From Streptomyces platensis (GTDB lineage: Bacteria > Actinomycetota > Actinomycetes > Streptomycetales > Streptomycetaceae): 64,000 nucleotides of DNA. The translations under genes were made by a program, and so were the position numbers. The notes under the pieces are model-generated. The model did no database searches. It had not been told where the DNA came from and was given only the letters and a program-made list of their open reading frames with translations. This document shows positions 1 to 8,863 of the stretch, piece after piece. Where the stretch lies: positions 5,208,001 through 5,272,000 of the forward strand of contig NZ_CP023691.1 in NCBI RefSeq assembly GCF_008704855.1. Reading direction: 5' to 3'. How positions within the stretch are numbered: position 1 is the stretch's first letter; every line of letters starts with the position of its first letter.

Positions 1-1241
1 GCCCCGCCGCAGCACTGTCCTGCCGCGAGTGCGGACAGCGTTTCGCGCTCGGCCCGATCTTCGCGTGCCAGGAATGTTTCGGGCCGCTCGAAGTCGCCTA
101 CGACCTGCCGAGCGGCGACCCCGAGGGCCTGCGGAAGCAGATCGAGGCCGGCCCGGACAACATCTGGCGCTACGCCCCGCTGCTGCCCGTCCCCACCGAC
201 GTGGCCGACAAGCCCAATCTCAACCCGGGCTTCACCAAGCTCGTGAAGGCCGACAATCTCGCCCGTGAGCTGGGCGTCACCGGCGGTCTGTACGTCAAGG
301 ACGACTCCGGCAACCCGACGCACTCCTTCAAGGACCGCGTCGTGGCGATCGCCGTCGAGGCCGCCCGCGCCTTCGGCTTCACCACCCTGTCCTGCTCCTC
401 CACCGGCAACCTCGCCGGTGCGGTCGGCGCCGCGGCGCGCCGCGCCGGATTCGAGTCCTGCGTGTTCATCCCGCACGACCTGGAGGCCGGCAAGGTCGTG
501 ATGGCCGCGGTCTACGGCGGTGACCTGGTCGGCATCGAGGGCAACTACGACGACGTCAACCGCTTCTGCTCGGAGCTCATCGGCGACCCGCTGGGCGAGG
601 GCTGGGGCTTCGTCAACGTCAATCTGCGGCCGTACTACGGCGAGGGTTCCAAGACGCTCGCGTACGAGATCTGCGAGCAGCTGGGCTGGCAGCTCCCGGA
701 CCAGATCGTCATCCCGATCGCGTCCGGCTCGCAGCTCACGAAGATCGACAAGGGGCTCAAGGAGCTGATCGCCCTCGGCCTGGTCGAGGACAAGCCGTAC
801 AAGATCTTCGGTGCCCAGGCGGAGGGCTGCTCGCCGGTGTCCACGGCCTTCAAGGCCGGCCACGATGTCGTCCGCCCGCAGAAGCCGGACACCATCGCCA
901 AGTCGCTGGCGATCGGCAACCCCGCCGACGGGCCGTATGTGCTCGACATCGCGCGCCGTACGGGCGGTGCCGTGGAGGACGTCAACGACGCGCAGATCGT
1001 GGACGCGATCAAGCTGCTGGCCAGGACGGAAGGCATCTTCGCGGAGACCGCGGGCGGCGTGACCGTCGGCGTGACCAAGAAGCTGATCGAGGAGGGCGTC
1101 CTCGACCCGTCCCTGACCACCGTCGTACTGAACACGGGTGACGGCCTCAAGACACTCGACGCGGTCGCCCCCACCTCCGGGCCCACGGCGACGATCCGTC
1201 CGAACCTGGACGCGTTCCGCGCGGCCGGCCTGGCCCGCTGA
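1..1241 (+). CDS. thrC: threonine synthase, 5' end cut by window
   Basis: Makes threonine from O-phosphohomoserine with pyridoxal phosphate, the last step of threonine synthesis in the cytoplasm. The frame is open from base 3, so the first ATG at 201 is internal and the true start lies upstream of the window. The visible N-terminus carries a rubredoxin-like CxxC...CxxC pair (CRECG, CQECF), typical of actinobacterial threonine synthases. The PLP lysine motif follows in SGNPTHSFKDR, then the glycine-rich phosphate loop SSTGNLAGAVGA. The C-terminus reads through GDGLKTLDAV to a TGA. The next gene, a sulfur carrier, starts 83 bases downstream on the same strand. Confidence 0.96.
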   Translation, partial: PAAALSCRECGQRFALGPIFACQECFGPLEVAYDLPSGDPEGLRKQIEAGPDNIWRYAPLLPVPTDVADKPNLNPGFTKLVKADNLARELGVTGGLYVKDDSGNPTHSFKDRVVAIAVEAARAFGFTTLSCSSTGNLAGAVGAAARRAGFESCVFIPHDLEAGKVVMAAVYGGDLVGIEGNYDDVNRFCSELIGDPLGEGWGFVNVNLRPYYGEGSKTLAYEICEQLGWQLPDQIVIPIASGSQLTKIDKGLKELIALGLVEDKPYKIFGAQAEGCSPVSTAFKAGHDVVRPQKPDTIAKSLAIGNPADGPYVLDIARRTGGAVEDVNDAQIVDAIKLLARTEGIFAETAGGVTVGVTKKLIEEGVLDPSLTTVVLNTGDGLKTLDAVAPTSGPTATIRPNLDAFRAAGLAR

Positions 1242-1324
1242 GGCCGCCGGCCCGTCCGGCATCCGGCGGACGTGGCCGCGCCCAGCCCCCGAACTCGTAC
1301 TCCGTACCCCTGGAAGGCAGAACC

Positions 1325-1603
1325 ATGAGCGTCAAGGTCCGCATCCCCACCATCCTCCGCACGTACACCGGTGGCCAGGCCGAGGTCCCCGCCGAGGGCG
1401 CGACCCTCTCCGAGGTGATCGCCGACCTGGAGCAGAACCACCAGGGCATCGCGGCCCGTGTGCTGGACGACGCCGGCAAGCTGCGCCGCTTCGTGAACGT
1501 GTACGTCAACGATGACGATGTGCGCTTCGAGCAGGGCCTGGAGACGCCCACCCCGGACGGTGCGGGCATCTCGATCATCCCGGCGGTGGCCGGCGGCTGC
1601 TGA
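1325..1603 (+). CDS. MoaD/ThiS-family sulfur carrier protein (CysO-like)
   Basis: A 92-residue beta-grasp protein related to MoaD, ThiS and mycobacterial CysO. These carriers are adenylated and thiocarboxylated at a C-terminal Gly-Gly and then donate sulfur, for example to cysteine or secondary metabolites. The tail reads AVAGGC, so one cysteine follows the diglycine. A family member ending this way would need trimming, known elsewhere to be done by a JAMM/Mec-type protease, before activation; that step is inferred here. An AGG-containing ribosome site precedes the ATG. It sits between thrC and a strong terminator, so it is probably cotranscribed with thrC. Confidence 0.85.
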   Translation: MSVKVRIPTILRTYTGGQAEVPAEGATLSEVIADLEQNHQGIAARVLDDAGKLRRFVNVYVNDDDVRFEQGLETPTPDGAGISIIPAVAGGC

Positions 1604-1631
1604 TTTGCGCCAACTCTTCTCCTGCATGACC

Positions 1632-1671
1632 GGAATTGCCCCGTCCGCCAGAAAGCGGACGGGGCAATTCC
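1632..1671 (+). terminator. strong intrinsic terminator hairpin
   Basis: A perfect 17-bp inverted repeat (1632-1648 with 1655-1671) closes a six-base CAGAAA loop. It lies 28 bases after the sulfur-carrier stop and ends the thrC transcript. Confidence 0.85.
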
Positions 1672-2026
1672 ATGTTGTGAAAGGAGATACCATTGGGGTG
1701 ATCCCCCTCCGGATATCACCGTGCGCGTGCCGAACGCATATGTGTTCGCGATCAGTTGTGGCCAAAGTGTGGGCGGTATTTGTCGCCTAGGTGCCCTATG
1801 CCCGGCCCGACTTGCCCTGGAGAACTGGGATTTCGCCGCATATAGCCGATTCTCCGGCGCCGGAATTCTCGTCCGATTGACCTGTTGCTCTGGGCATCTG
1901 TGCAGATACATTCAGCGGCGGTCGACGCGTTCCGGCGCACACCCCACGGGCCTTTCGCGGGGTGAGGTCTGACCCGGGTCCGCGGAGTGCGGTCCTGCGC
2001 AAGGGCCAGTAATAGGGGAGTTAGGC
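1672..2026 (+). other. long AT-richer leader upstream of cold-shock gene
   Basis: This gap of 355 bases has lower GC than its surroundings and holds no convincing gene. An 83-residue open frame at 1721-1972 has no ribosome site and no recognisable protein. A TTGACC at 1877-1882 could be a -35 element, but no well-spaced -10 follows. A long untranslated leader is common for cold-shock genes and is the likeliest content. The ribosome site for cspA is GGGGAG just before 2027. Confidence 0.45.
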
Positions 2027-2230
2027 ATGGCTCAGGGCACCGTCAAGTGGTTCAACGCGGAGAAGGGGTACGGCTTCATCGCGGTCGACGGTGGTGCGGA
2101 TGTTTTCGTCCACTACAGCGCGATCCAGATGGACGGCTACCGCACCCTTGAGGAGGGTCAGCGGGTCGAGTTCGAGATCTCGCAGGGCCAGAAGGGGCCG
2201 CAGGCGGACATGGTCCGGGTGGCCGGCTGA
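2027..2230 (+). CDS. CspA-family cold-shock protein
   Basis: A 67-residue single cold-shock domain that binds single-stranded RNA or DNA and acts as an RNA chaperone in the cytoplasm. Both nucleic-acid-binding motifs are intact: RNP1 as KGYGFIAV and RNP2 as VFVHYSAI. The length is normal for the family. It has its own leader and terminator, so it is monocistronic. A second, longer cold-shock protein lies at 33503. Confidence 0.95.
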   Translation: MAQGTVKWFNAEKGYGFIAVDGGADVFVHYSAIQMDGYRTLEEGQRVEFEISQGQKGPQADMVRVAG

Positions 2231-2254
2231 GGCGCCGACCGACTGCTGCGTGAG

Positions 2255-2289
2255 GAAGGCCCGTACCCCTGAGGGGGGTACGGGCCTTC
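2255..2289 (+). terminator. intrinsic terminator after cold-shock gene
   Basis: A perfect 15-bp stem (2255-2269 with 2275-2289) around a five-base TGAGG loop lies 25 bases after the stop codon. Confidence 0.85.
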
Positions 2290-2429
2290 GGCTGTTTGCG
2301 GGGCGGGGCTGCGGGGTGGGCGGGTCGCGCGGGGGCGGGGTGCGTGCGGCCCACTTGTCACCCCTAGGAGGAGGGCGCCTTCGTGGCCGCCTCGTGCCCG
2401 CCCGCCGCCCAACCGCACCCTCCGGGCGG

Positions 2430-2456
2430 CTTGCACTCTCCTACCCCGAGTGCTAA
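2430..2456. promoter_or_regulatory. CIRCE operator 1 (HrcA site)
   Basis: An inverted repeat CTTGCACTC, nine bases, then GAGTGCTAA. The right arm is a perfect CIRCE half-site and the left arm matches at seven of nine positions. CIRCE is the established binding site of the heat-shock repressor HrcA. Confidence 0.88.
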
Positions 2457-2464
2457 TCATTGCG

Positions 2465-2491
2465 TTAGCACTCTCCCAGTGAGAGTGACAA
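2465..2491. promoter_or_regulatory. CIRCE operator 2 (HrcA site)
   Basis: TTAGCACTC, nine bases, then GAGTGACAA. The left arm is perfect and the right arm differs at two of nine positions. Its start is eight bases beyond the end of operator 1, giving a double site upstream of groEL2. Confidence 0.87.
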
Positions 2492-2617
2492 AGAAGGACC
2501 GGGTCGGCGAGGCCCGCGGATCGGTGGGGCAAGGAACCACACAGGTCTGCAGGTCGTCCGTCGCGGGCGCCAGCGCGGTCCGGAGCAATCCACCCCAGTC
2601 CGGGAGGACCACTTCAC

Positions 2618-4243
<1,626 letters not shown>

Positions 4244-4290
4244 TCCTCCGGATCAGACGCTGATCCTCCCGGATCACACGTCCACACGTA

Positions 4291-4333
4291 CGCCGGGGCG
4301 GCACCCTCCTTCCAGGGGGGTGCCGCCCCGGCG
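4291..4333 (+). terminator. intrinsic terminator after groEL2
   Basis: A perfect 16-bp stem (4291-4306 with 4318-4333) with an eleven-base loop lies 47 bases after the groEL2 stop. It separates groEL2 from genes on the opposite strand. Confidence 0.85.
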
Positions 4334-4356
4334 GCGTTGGTGCGCCGTGGTTGCCT

Positions 4357-4426
4357 CACCGCGGATTGCGTACCGCGGATTGCGTATCGCGGGCTGCTCG
4401 CCGTGGACTGCCTACCGCGGATCGTT
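4357..4426. repeat. five decaying 14-bp tandem repeats
   Basis: Five consecutive 14-base units with consensus TACCGCGGATTGCG. The first two are nearly identical and the last three have diverged. They occupy the space between the groEL2 terminator and the convergent lipoprotein gene and supply its stop codon and last few codons, so the 3' end of that gene may have been replaced by repeat expansion. Confidence 0.75.
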
Positions 4427-4705
4427 CGCCGCGTCGGAGTCGGCGGCGTCCGCCGCCTTCTCGGCCTCGTCGAGCTTCTTCAGCATCTGCTTCTCCTCGT
4501 CGGCGGACGAGCCGGATGAGCCGGATGAGCCGGATGAGCCGGAGGTGGCGGGGGAGGCCGGGTCCTGTGGTGCCGCGGACCCGTCACCGGCCGAGGCCCC
4601 GGACGGCGACTGACCGCCGGTCGATCCCGAGCATCCGGTGACGGCCAGCACGGGCAGCGCGACCGCCGCCGTCAGCAGCAGCGCGGCGCGTCGGGAGCGC
4701 CTCAT
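4412..4705 (-). CDS. small lipoprotein of unknown function
   Basis: A 97-residue exported lipoprotein. An Arg-rich start (MRRSRR), a hydrophobic stretch and the lipobox LAVTGC predict lipidation at Cys24. A Ser/Gly-rich linker with SGS repeats follows, then a short charged helix (KQMLKKLDEAEKAADAADS). The start at 4705 was chosen because it overlaps the upstream stop in an ATGA, implying translational coupling. The upstream gene encodes another exported helical protein, and their shared promoter carries the box also found before the nearby two-component system. Its exact role is unknown. Confidence 0.75.
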   Translation of the reverse strand: MRRSRRAALLLTAAVALPVLAVTGCSGSTGGQSPSGASAGDGSAAPQDPASPATSGSSGSSGSSGSSADEEKQMLKKLDEAEKAADAADSDAANDPR

Positions 4706-5160
4706 GAGCCGCTGTTCTCCGGGGCGTTGTCCTGCTTCTTCTCCTGGCCGTGGTCCTTCTGCTTCGCGCACCAGGCCGCGACCTCCTTGAGCTCGGCGCG
4801 CTGCCGCACGAGGGCGGGCCGCCGTGCCTTGCGCGTGGTCAGCCGGTCCTGGAGGAACGTGGCGATCTCGTCGTGCTTCTTGGCGCGGGCGTTCTTCAGC
4901 CGCTTCTCCAGACGCGCGAGGGAGCCACGGGTCTGCTCGTCGCCGTCGATCCGCTTGATCGCGCGCGCCAGGCGCTGGTCCACCTTGGAGACGCGGGAGC
5001 AGAGGCCGCCGCCGTGGTGGTTCCGGTCGGCGGAGGAGGACGAAGAGGCGGCCGGGGCGTCGTTCCCGGCCGCGTTCGCCGGTGCCGCCGTGGTCAGCAG
5101 GGATCCGGCGAGCGCGAGCCCGGCGAGGGCTCCGGTCAGGGGGGCCTTGGGACGCTGCAT
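4702..5160 (-). CDS. secreted helical protein of unknown function
   Basis: A 152-residue protein with a clear signal peptide (MQRPK, a hydrophobic core, then APANAA as likely cleavage site). The mature part is Ser-rich, then strongly helical and basic from about residue 50, with two cysteines (GLCSR and AWCAK) bracketing the helical part and able to form a disulfide. The size and helical content recall periplasmic stress adaptors, but no family is recognised. The ribosome site AAAGGGAG precedes the ATG. It is the first gene of a two-gene operon under a direct-repeat promoter at 5242-5274. Confidence 0.75.
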   Translation of the reverse strand: MQRPKAPLTGALAGLALAGSLLTTAAPANAAGNDAPAASSSSSADRNHHGGGLCSRVSKVDQRLARAIKRIDGDEQTRGSLARLEKRLKNARAKKHDEIATFLQDRLTTRKARRPALVRQRAELKEVAAWCAKQKDHGQEKKQDNAPENSGS

Positions 5161-5241
5161 GGTGATGCTCCCTTTCTCAAGACGATGGGCACGGCCGCGT
5201 CCGCACCAAGGGGAGTACGGCGGACCGGCCGTCTGCCGGAG

Positions 5242-5274
5242 AAGGTAGGAGCCGTCTTTGTGGAGACCTTGTGA
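5242..5274 (-). promoter_or_regulatory. promoter with 11-bp direct-repeat box (copy A)
   Basis: On the minus strand TCACAA and CCACAA start exactly 11 bases apart (5274 and 5263). After a ten-base gap comes TACCTT (5247-5242), a good TANNNT -10. The start codon of the secreted protein lies about 75 bases beyond the predicted transcript start. The same layout occurs at 5309-5341 and 8740-8772. Confidence 0.6.
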
Positions 5275-5308
5275 TTCGGGGCAGGTCCGGCCGGGGGCGC
5301 GGGCGGAG

Positions 5309-5341
5309 GCACAGGGAAACCACAAAGAGGGCTTCTACGCT
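5309..5341 (+). promoter_or_regulatory. promoter with 11-bp direct-repeat box (copy B)
   Basis: GCACAG (5309) and CCACAA (5320) are 11 bases apart, then a ten-base gap and TACGCT (5336-5341) as -10. It faces away from copy A and drives the gene starting at 5386. Copies A and B agree over most of 28 aligned bases (CCACAAAGA-GGCT-CTAC). Confidence 0.6.
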
Positions 5342-5385
5342 CGCAGCCGTACAGAACCGCACCGGTCGAACCCCCAGGAGACACA

Positions 5386-5916
5386 GTGGAATGCGGTGGT
5401 GTCCTCATGTCGGACGAGCGCTCCCGTACGGGCCTCCCGTCGCCCATCCGGGGCGGCCGCGGCCCGTCGGACGGGACCTGCGGCGAGGGGCCGCTGCGCA
5501 CTCTCGTGCCCAATGAACTCCGGCTGCCGCTGAGTGGCTGGCTGCTGCGCATCGCCCGTGGGTCCGCGGGCCGGCCGGCTCTGGAGGTGCACAGCGCGGC
5601 CGGTCTGCTCGATGTGTCCGTCCTGAGCACGCTCAGTGTCTCCCCGCTGCGGGGCGCCCGGCACAGCGGCCGTGCGGCGGCGCGCTGGTCGTTGGCGTGG
5701 GGCCAACTGCCGCCCGGCGCCGACCTCGTCGAGGTCGACTTCCGGGGATGGCGCCGCGGGGTGCGAGTACAGGCGTTCACGGTCGCCGAGGGTTTCTGGG
5801 TCGCCGAGACCGGCGGCCGGTTCCGCACGGTGACGTGCTCGGCGGGCACGACCCGGGTGACGACACGGCTGGCCAGGGCGCCCCGGGCGCGGGACGGGGG
5901 ACCGGACGCCGAGTGA
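5386..5916 (+). CDS. hypothetical cytoplasmic protein
   Basis: A 176-residue protein with no signal peptide or membrane segment and no recognised family. It is Arg-rich with a central pattern of short beta-like stretches (LEVHSAAGLLDVSVLS, WSLAWGQLPPGADLVEVDF). A GTG start is used because a CAGGAG ribosome site sits five bases before it, and the predicted promoter ends about 45 bases upstream. It is divergent from the secreted-protein operon and shares its promoter box, which suggests the same regulator. Confidence 0.75.
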   Translation: MECGGVLMSDERSRTGLPSPIRGGRGPSDGTCGEGPLRTLVPNELRLPLSGWLLRIARGSAGRPALEVHSAAGLLDVSVLSTLSVSPLRGARHSGRAAARWSLAWGQLPPGADLVEVDFRGWRRGVRVQAFTVAEGFWVAETGGRFRTVTCSAGTTRVTTRLARAPRARDGGPDAE

Positions 5917-6007
5917 GGGCGGCCGGGCGCTGCGGTCGGTTACGGTCGCGACGGGCCGGCGTCGGTCTGGGGCTGGTCCCTAGGGCCGGTCATGGCCGCC
6001 GTGGCAA

Positions 6008-7730
6008 CTACGGCCGGTCCGGGCCCGGGAAGTCGCTCAACCAGTCGCGGCGCAGCGGGAGTTCCATGGTGCGGGTGTCGTCGGTGTCCGTGTCGCCGAG
6101 CCGGGGCAGCCGTATCTCGAAACGGGCACCGGGCCCCTCCAAACGGTCCGATATCCGCACCGTGCCGCGGTGCAGGGCCATCTGCTGGGCCACCAGCGTC
6201 AGCCCCAGCCCCGAGCCGGGACTGTCCGTACGCCGGCTGAACCGCTGGAAGACCCGCTCACGCTCCTGCGGCGCGATGCCCGGACCGTCATCGTCCACGG
6301 TCAGCACGGCGACCGGGTCCGCCGGCCGGCCGCTCGGCCGCAACGCCACCCCGGCCCGTACGGGGGCGCCCGGCCGGCCCCCGTGCACCACCGCGTTGCG
6401 GAGCAGGTTGTCGACCGCCATCCGCAGGCCCGGTTCCCAGGCGTGCACCCGCAGGCCCGGGGGTGAGGTGGCTGGTGAGCCGGGCTTCGGGATGGTGCCG
6501 CTGTACGTCGGCCACCGCCACCGCGACGACCTCGGAGAGATCCACGACGGTGAATGCGTCGGCCTCCACCAAGTCGCCCTGGGCGAGGGCCCGGAGCGCG
6601 ATCAGCAGCCCCATCAGCCGGGTGTGCCCGGTGTGCAGATCGTCGAGGATCTCCGCGCGGTCGGCCGGGGAGAGCTCCGGATGATCGGTGAGGATGTCCA
6701 GATTGGTCTGCATGCCCATCAGGGGCGTGCGCAGTTCGTGCGAGGCCGTCGCGGCGAAGGACCGGGCGGTGGCCAGCGCCTCCTGGGTGCGGGTCGCCTG
6801 CTCGTCGTAGCGGGCGAGGACGGTTTGCAGGGTGTGGGCCAGATCGTCGACTTCGGTGACCCGCGAACGGCTGTGGTCCAGCCGGACCGCGCTGGTCCCG
6901 GGGTCCAGACCGGCGGCCCGGCGCTGTAGCCGGCGCAGCGGCAGGGTGGCCCGCTCGGCGATGGCCAGCGAGAGCAGCCCGGCGAGCGGTGCGGCGATCA
7001 ACGCCACCAGGAGGATGCGGTTCTGGACGGTGTCGATCTCGGCGTTCCCGGCCGACCCCGGTGAGAACACCCATAGCCTGCCCTGCGGAGCGCTCGTCTT
7101 GGCGCTGCGGACCTGCACGGACAGCGCCCGCCAGGCGCGGTGCCCGGCCCGTACCGTCACCGGGTCGAACGCGGCGGACGGCAGCAGCACGGCGTCGTCC
7201 GGCTGTGGGCCGGCCTCGGCGACCACCCGGCCTGGCTGCTGCGTCGCCGTCGTGCCAATTCCGGCCGGGGCGTTGCGGGGACCGGAGGTGCCGGGGCCGG
7301 AGGTGCCCTGACCGGAGGTGCCCTGACCGGAGGTGCCCTGACCGGAGGTGCCCTGACCGGAGGTGCCCTGACCGGAGGTGCCCTGACCGGAGGTGCCCTG
7401 ACCGGAGGTGCGTGTCGGCGGGGCCAGGTCCGCGGCCTTGCCGCCGTCGCCGTTGGACTTGCTGTCGGCGGTGAGCCGGACCCCCACGTCGAGTCCCGCG
7501 TCGAGCAGCCGCCGTTCGTGGTTCGCCGTCTTCCTGGGCCGGCCGGTGCCCTCGACCTGAAGCAGGCCTCTGGCCAGCGGCAGCAGGACCGCAGCCCGTT
7601 CCCGCAGATGGGCGTCCTGTGCGCGGTGCACGTCATGGGCGACCAGACGCAGCAGCAGCGCTCCGGAAGCCAGAACCAGCAGCGGAACGGCGACGCCCAT
7701 GGCGACGGCGATCCGGGTCGAGAGCCTCAT
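6008..7730 (-). pseudogene. sensor histidine kinase, frameshifted
   Basis: The membrane sensor of a two-component pair. The N-terminus has a transmembrane helix (IAVAMGVAVPLLVLASGALL) and an extracytoplasmic domain of about 200 residues carrying nine TSGQG-type pentapeptide repeats. Next come a second helix, a HAMP region, the dimerisation/phosphoacceptor motif ASHELRTPL and an ATPase domain with N box VDNLLRNAVVHG, DDGPGIAP and GSGLGLTLV. The ATPase domain is out of frame. Removing one base at the GC run 6456-6463 restores one reading frame of 573 codons. It overlaps the regulator stop by an ATGA. This is either a sequencing error or an inactivated kinase. Confidence 0.82.
7281..7410. repeat. 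15-bp tandem repeat in kinase sensor domain
   Basis: Nine head-to-tail copies of a 15-base unit (plus strand ACCGGAGGTGCCCTG), mostly identical, with variant first, second and last copies. It encodes TSGQG pentapeptides in the extracytoplasmic part of the kinase. Every unit is a multiple of three, so copy number can change without breaking the frame. Confidence 0.9.
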
Positions 7731-8437
7731 CGCGCGGCCGCCGTCCCGGGGGCACGCAGGACGAAGCCGACGCCGCGGACCGTGTGCACGATCCGCGGCC
7801 GGCCACCGGCCTCCAGTTTGCGGCGCAGGTAGCTGACGAAGGTGTCGACGGCATCGGTGCGCACCGCGAAGTCATAGCCCCAGACCCGGTCCAGGAGCTG
7901 ATCACGGGTCAGGACCACGTCCACGTTGCGGACCAGCACCTCCAGCAGTTCGAACTCCCGCCGGGTCAGGCTGACCGGCGCACCCCCGTACGTCACCTCC
8001 CGCGCCGCCGGAGCCAGCTCCAGGTCACCGATGCGCACCGTGTCCGAGGCGCCGGGCGGGCGGCGGCGCAGCAGCGCCTGGAGCCGCAGCACCAGTTCCT
8101 TCAGCGCGAACGGCTTGACCAGATAGTCGTCCGCACCGGCCTGAAGCCCCGCGACCCGGTCCTCCAGCTCATCCAGCGCGGACAGCATCAGCACGGGCAC
8201 CTCGTCCCCGTCGGCCCGCAGCTTGCGGCAGATGTCGGTGCCGCTGAGGCCCGGGAGGGAGACATCGAGCACGACCACATCGGGGGGCCTGGTGGCCAGT
8301 TCAGTGAGGGCGGCCGTGCCGTTCTCGGCGAGGGCGACATCGAAGCCGTTCAGCCGAAGGCCGCGGCCGAGCGACCGCAGGATCACCGGGTCGTCGTCGA
8401 CGACCAGGACTCGTTCGAGGCGCTTCGCCGCGCACAT
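7727..8437 (-). CDS. OmpR-family response regulator
   Basis: A 236-residue response regulator. The receiver domain has the acidic pair VVDDD, the phosphoacceptor Asp in VVLDVSLPG and the conserved Lys in YLVKPF. A winged-helix DNA-binding domain follows (SLTRREFELLEVLV... VRTDAVDTFVSYLRRKL). ATG at 8437 is chosen because GGAG lies seven bases upstream. The stop overlaps the kinase start by four bases. OmpR-type regulators bind direct repeats of about 11-bp period, which is exactly the box seen at 8740-8772 upstream of this operon and twice near 5.3 kb. Confidence 0.93.
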   Translation of the reverse strand: MCAAKRLERVLVVDDDPVILRSLGRGLRLNGFDVALAENGTAALTELATRPPDVVVLDVSLPGLSGTDICRKLRADGDEVPVLMLSALDELEDRVAGLQAGADDYLVKPFALKELVLRLQALLRRRPPGASDTVRIGDLELAPAAREVTYGGAPVSLTRREFELLEVLVRNVDVVLTRDQLLDRVWGYDFAVRTDAVDTFVSYLRRKLEAGGRPRIVHTVRGVGFVLRAPGTAAAR

Positions 8438-8587
8438 TTCAAGGCTCCGCTTCTGGTCCGTGTCAGATGCCGACCGTACGGTCCCGGCCATACGGCGCCA
8501 TGGCCGGGACCGGGCCCGAGATCGGGGTCGGGGCCGGGACCGGGAATGGCGCCGCTCGGTCCGGGCCCGGCCGTGGCCGTTCGCCGT

Positions 8588-8671
8588 TCATCCGCTCGCT
8601 CCGCAGTTGTTGCAGGACCATCGTCCGTGGGGTCCTTGGACGACGGGGCCGCCGCAGCGTGTGCAGTTCAC
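8588..8671 (-). CDS. possible 27-residue zinc-ribbon peptide
   Basis: A short frame with two knuckles, CTRCGG and CNNCGA, spaced like a four-cysteine zinc ribbon (CX2C-X13-CX2C). The frame is open back to an ATG at 8785, but that start would lie within the predicted promoter, so a GTG at 8671 behind a weak GGGACGG site is preferred. It would be the first gene of the response-regulator transcript. The cysteine pattern argues for a real product. The start and the function are uncertain. Confidence 0.4.
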   Translation of the reverse strand: MNCTRCGGPVVQGPHGRWSCNNCGASG

Positions 8672-8739
8672 TTCCGATGCCGTCCCGGTTCGCTGGCAAC
8701 GCGGGGCCGGTGCCCCTGACGAGGTGCGGCCGAGCACCG

Positions 8740-8772
8740 ACGGTAGGCAGCGAACTTGTGGTTTCTCTGTGG
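8740..8772 (-). promoter_or_regulatory. promoter with 11-bp direct-repeat box (copy C)
   Basis: On the minus strand CCACAG (8772) and CCACAA (8761) are 11 bases apart, followed after ten bases by TACCGT (8745-8740). It heads the zinc-ribbon/response-regulator/kinase transcript, with the regulator start about 300 bases further on, and suggests autoregulation. Confidence 0.55.
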
Positions 8773-8863
8773 TCGGGATCGGCATCGGATCGGGGTCGGG
8801 GTCGCGGGTGGGGGTGGGGTCAGGGGTGGGCGGCCGGGTGCCGGGCCGGCGGGAGCAGATGCA

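Larger units (their letters stand above)
2290..2617 (+). promoter_or_regulatory. groEL2 promoter and leader
   Basis: A TTGCAC (2431-2436) and TAATCA (2454-2459) pair with a 17-base spacer resembles a vegetative promoter. It would start transcription near 2465. Both elements lie inside the first CIRCE repeat, and the predicted start lies on the second, so HrcA binding would block polymerase directly. The remaining roughly 150 bases are an untranslated leader ending in GGGAGGACC before the ATG. Confidence 0.6.

Noticed and set aside
1721..1972. 83-codon frame upstream of cspA
   Set aside because: No ribosome site and no family; better explained as cold-shock leader DNA.
7281..7410. Regular repeats that might suggest a CRISPR array
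   Set aside because: The units are contiguous, 15 bases, without spacers and in frame within the kinase gene.
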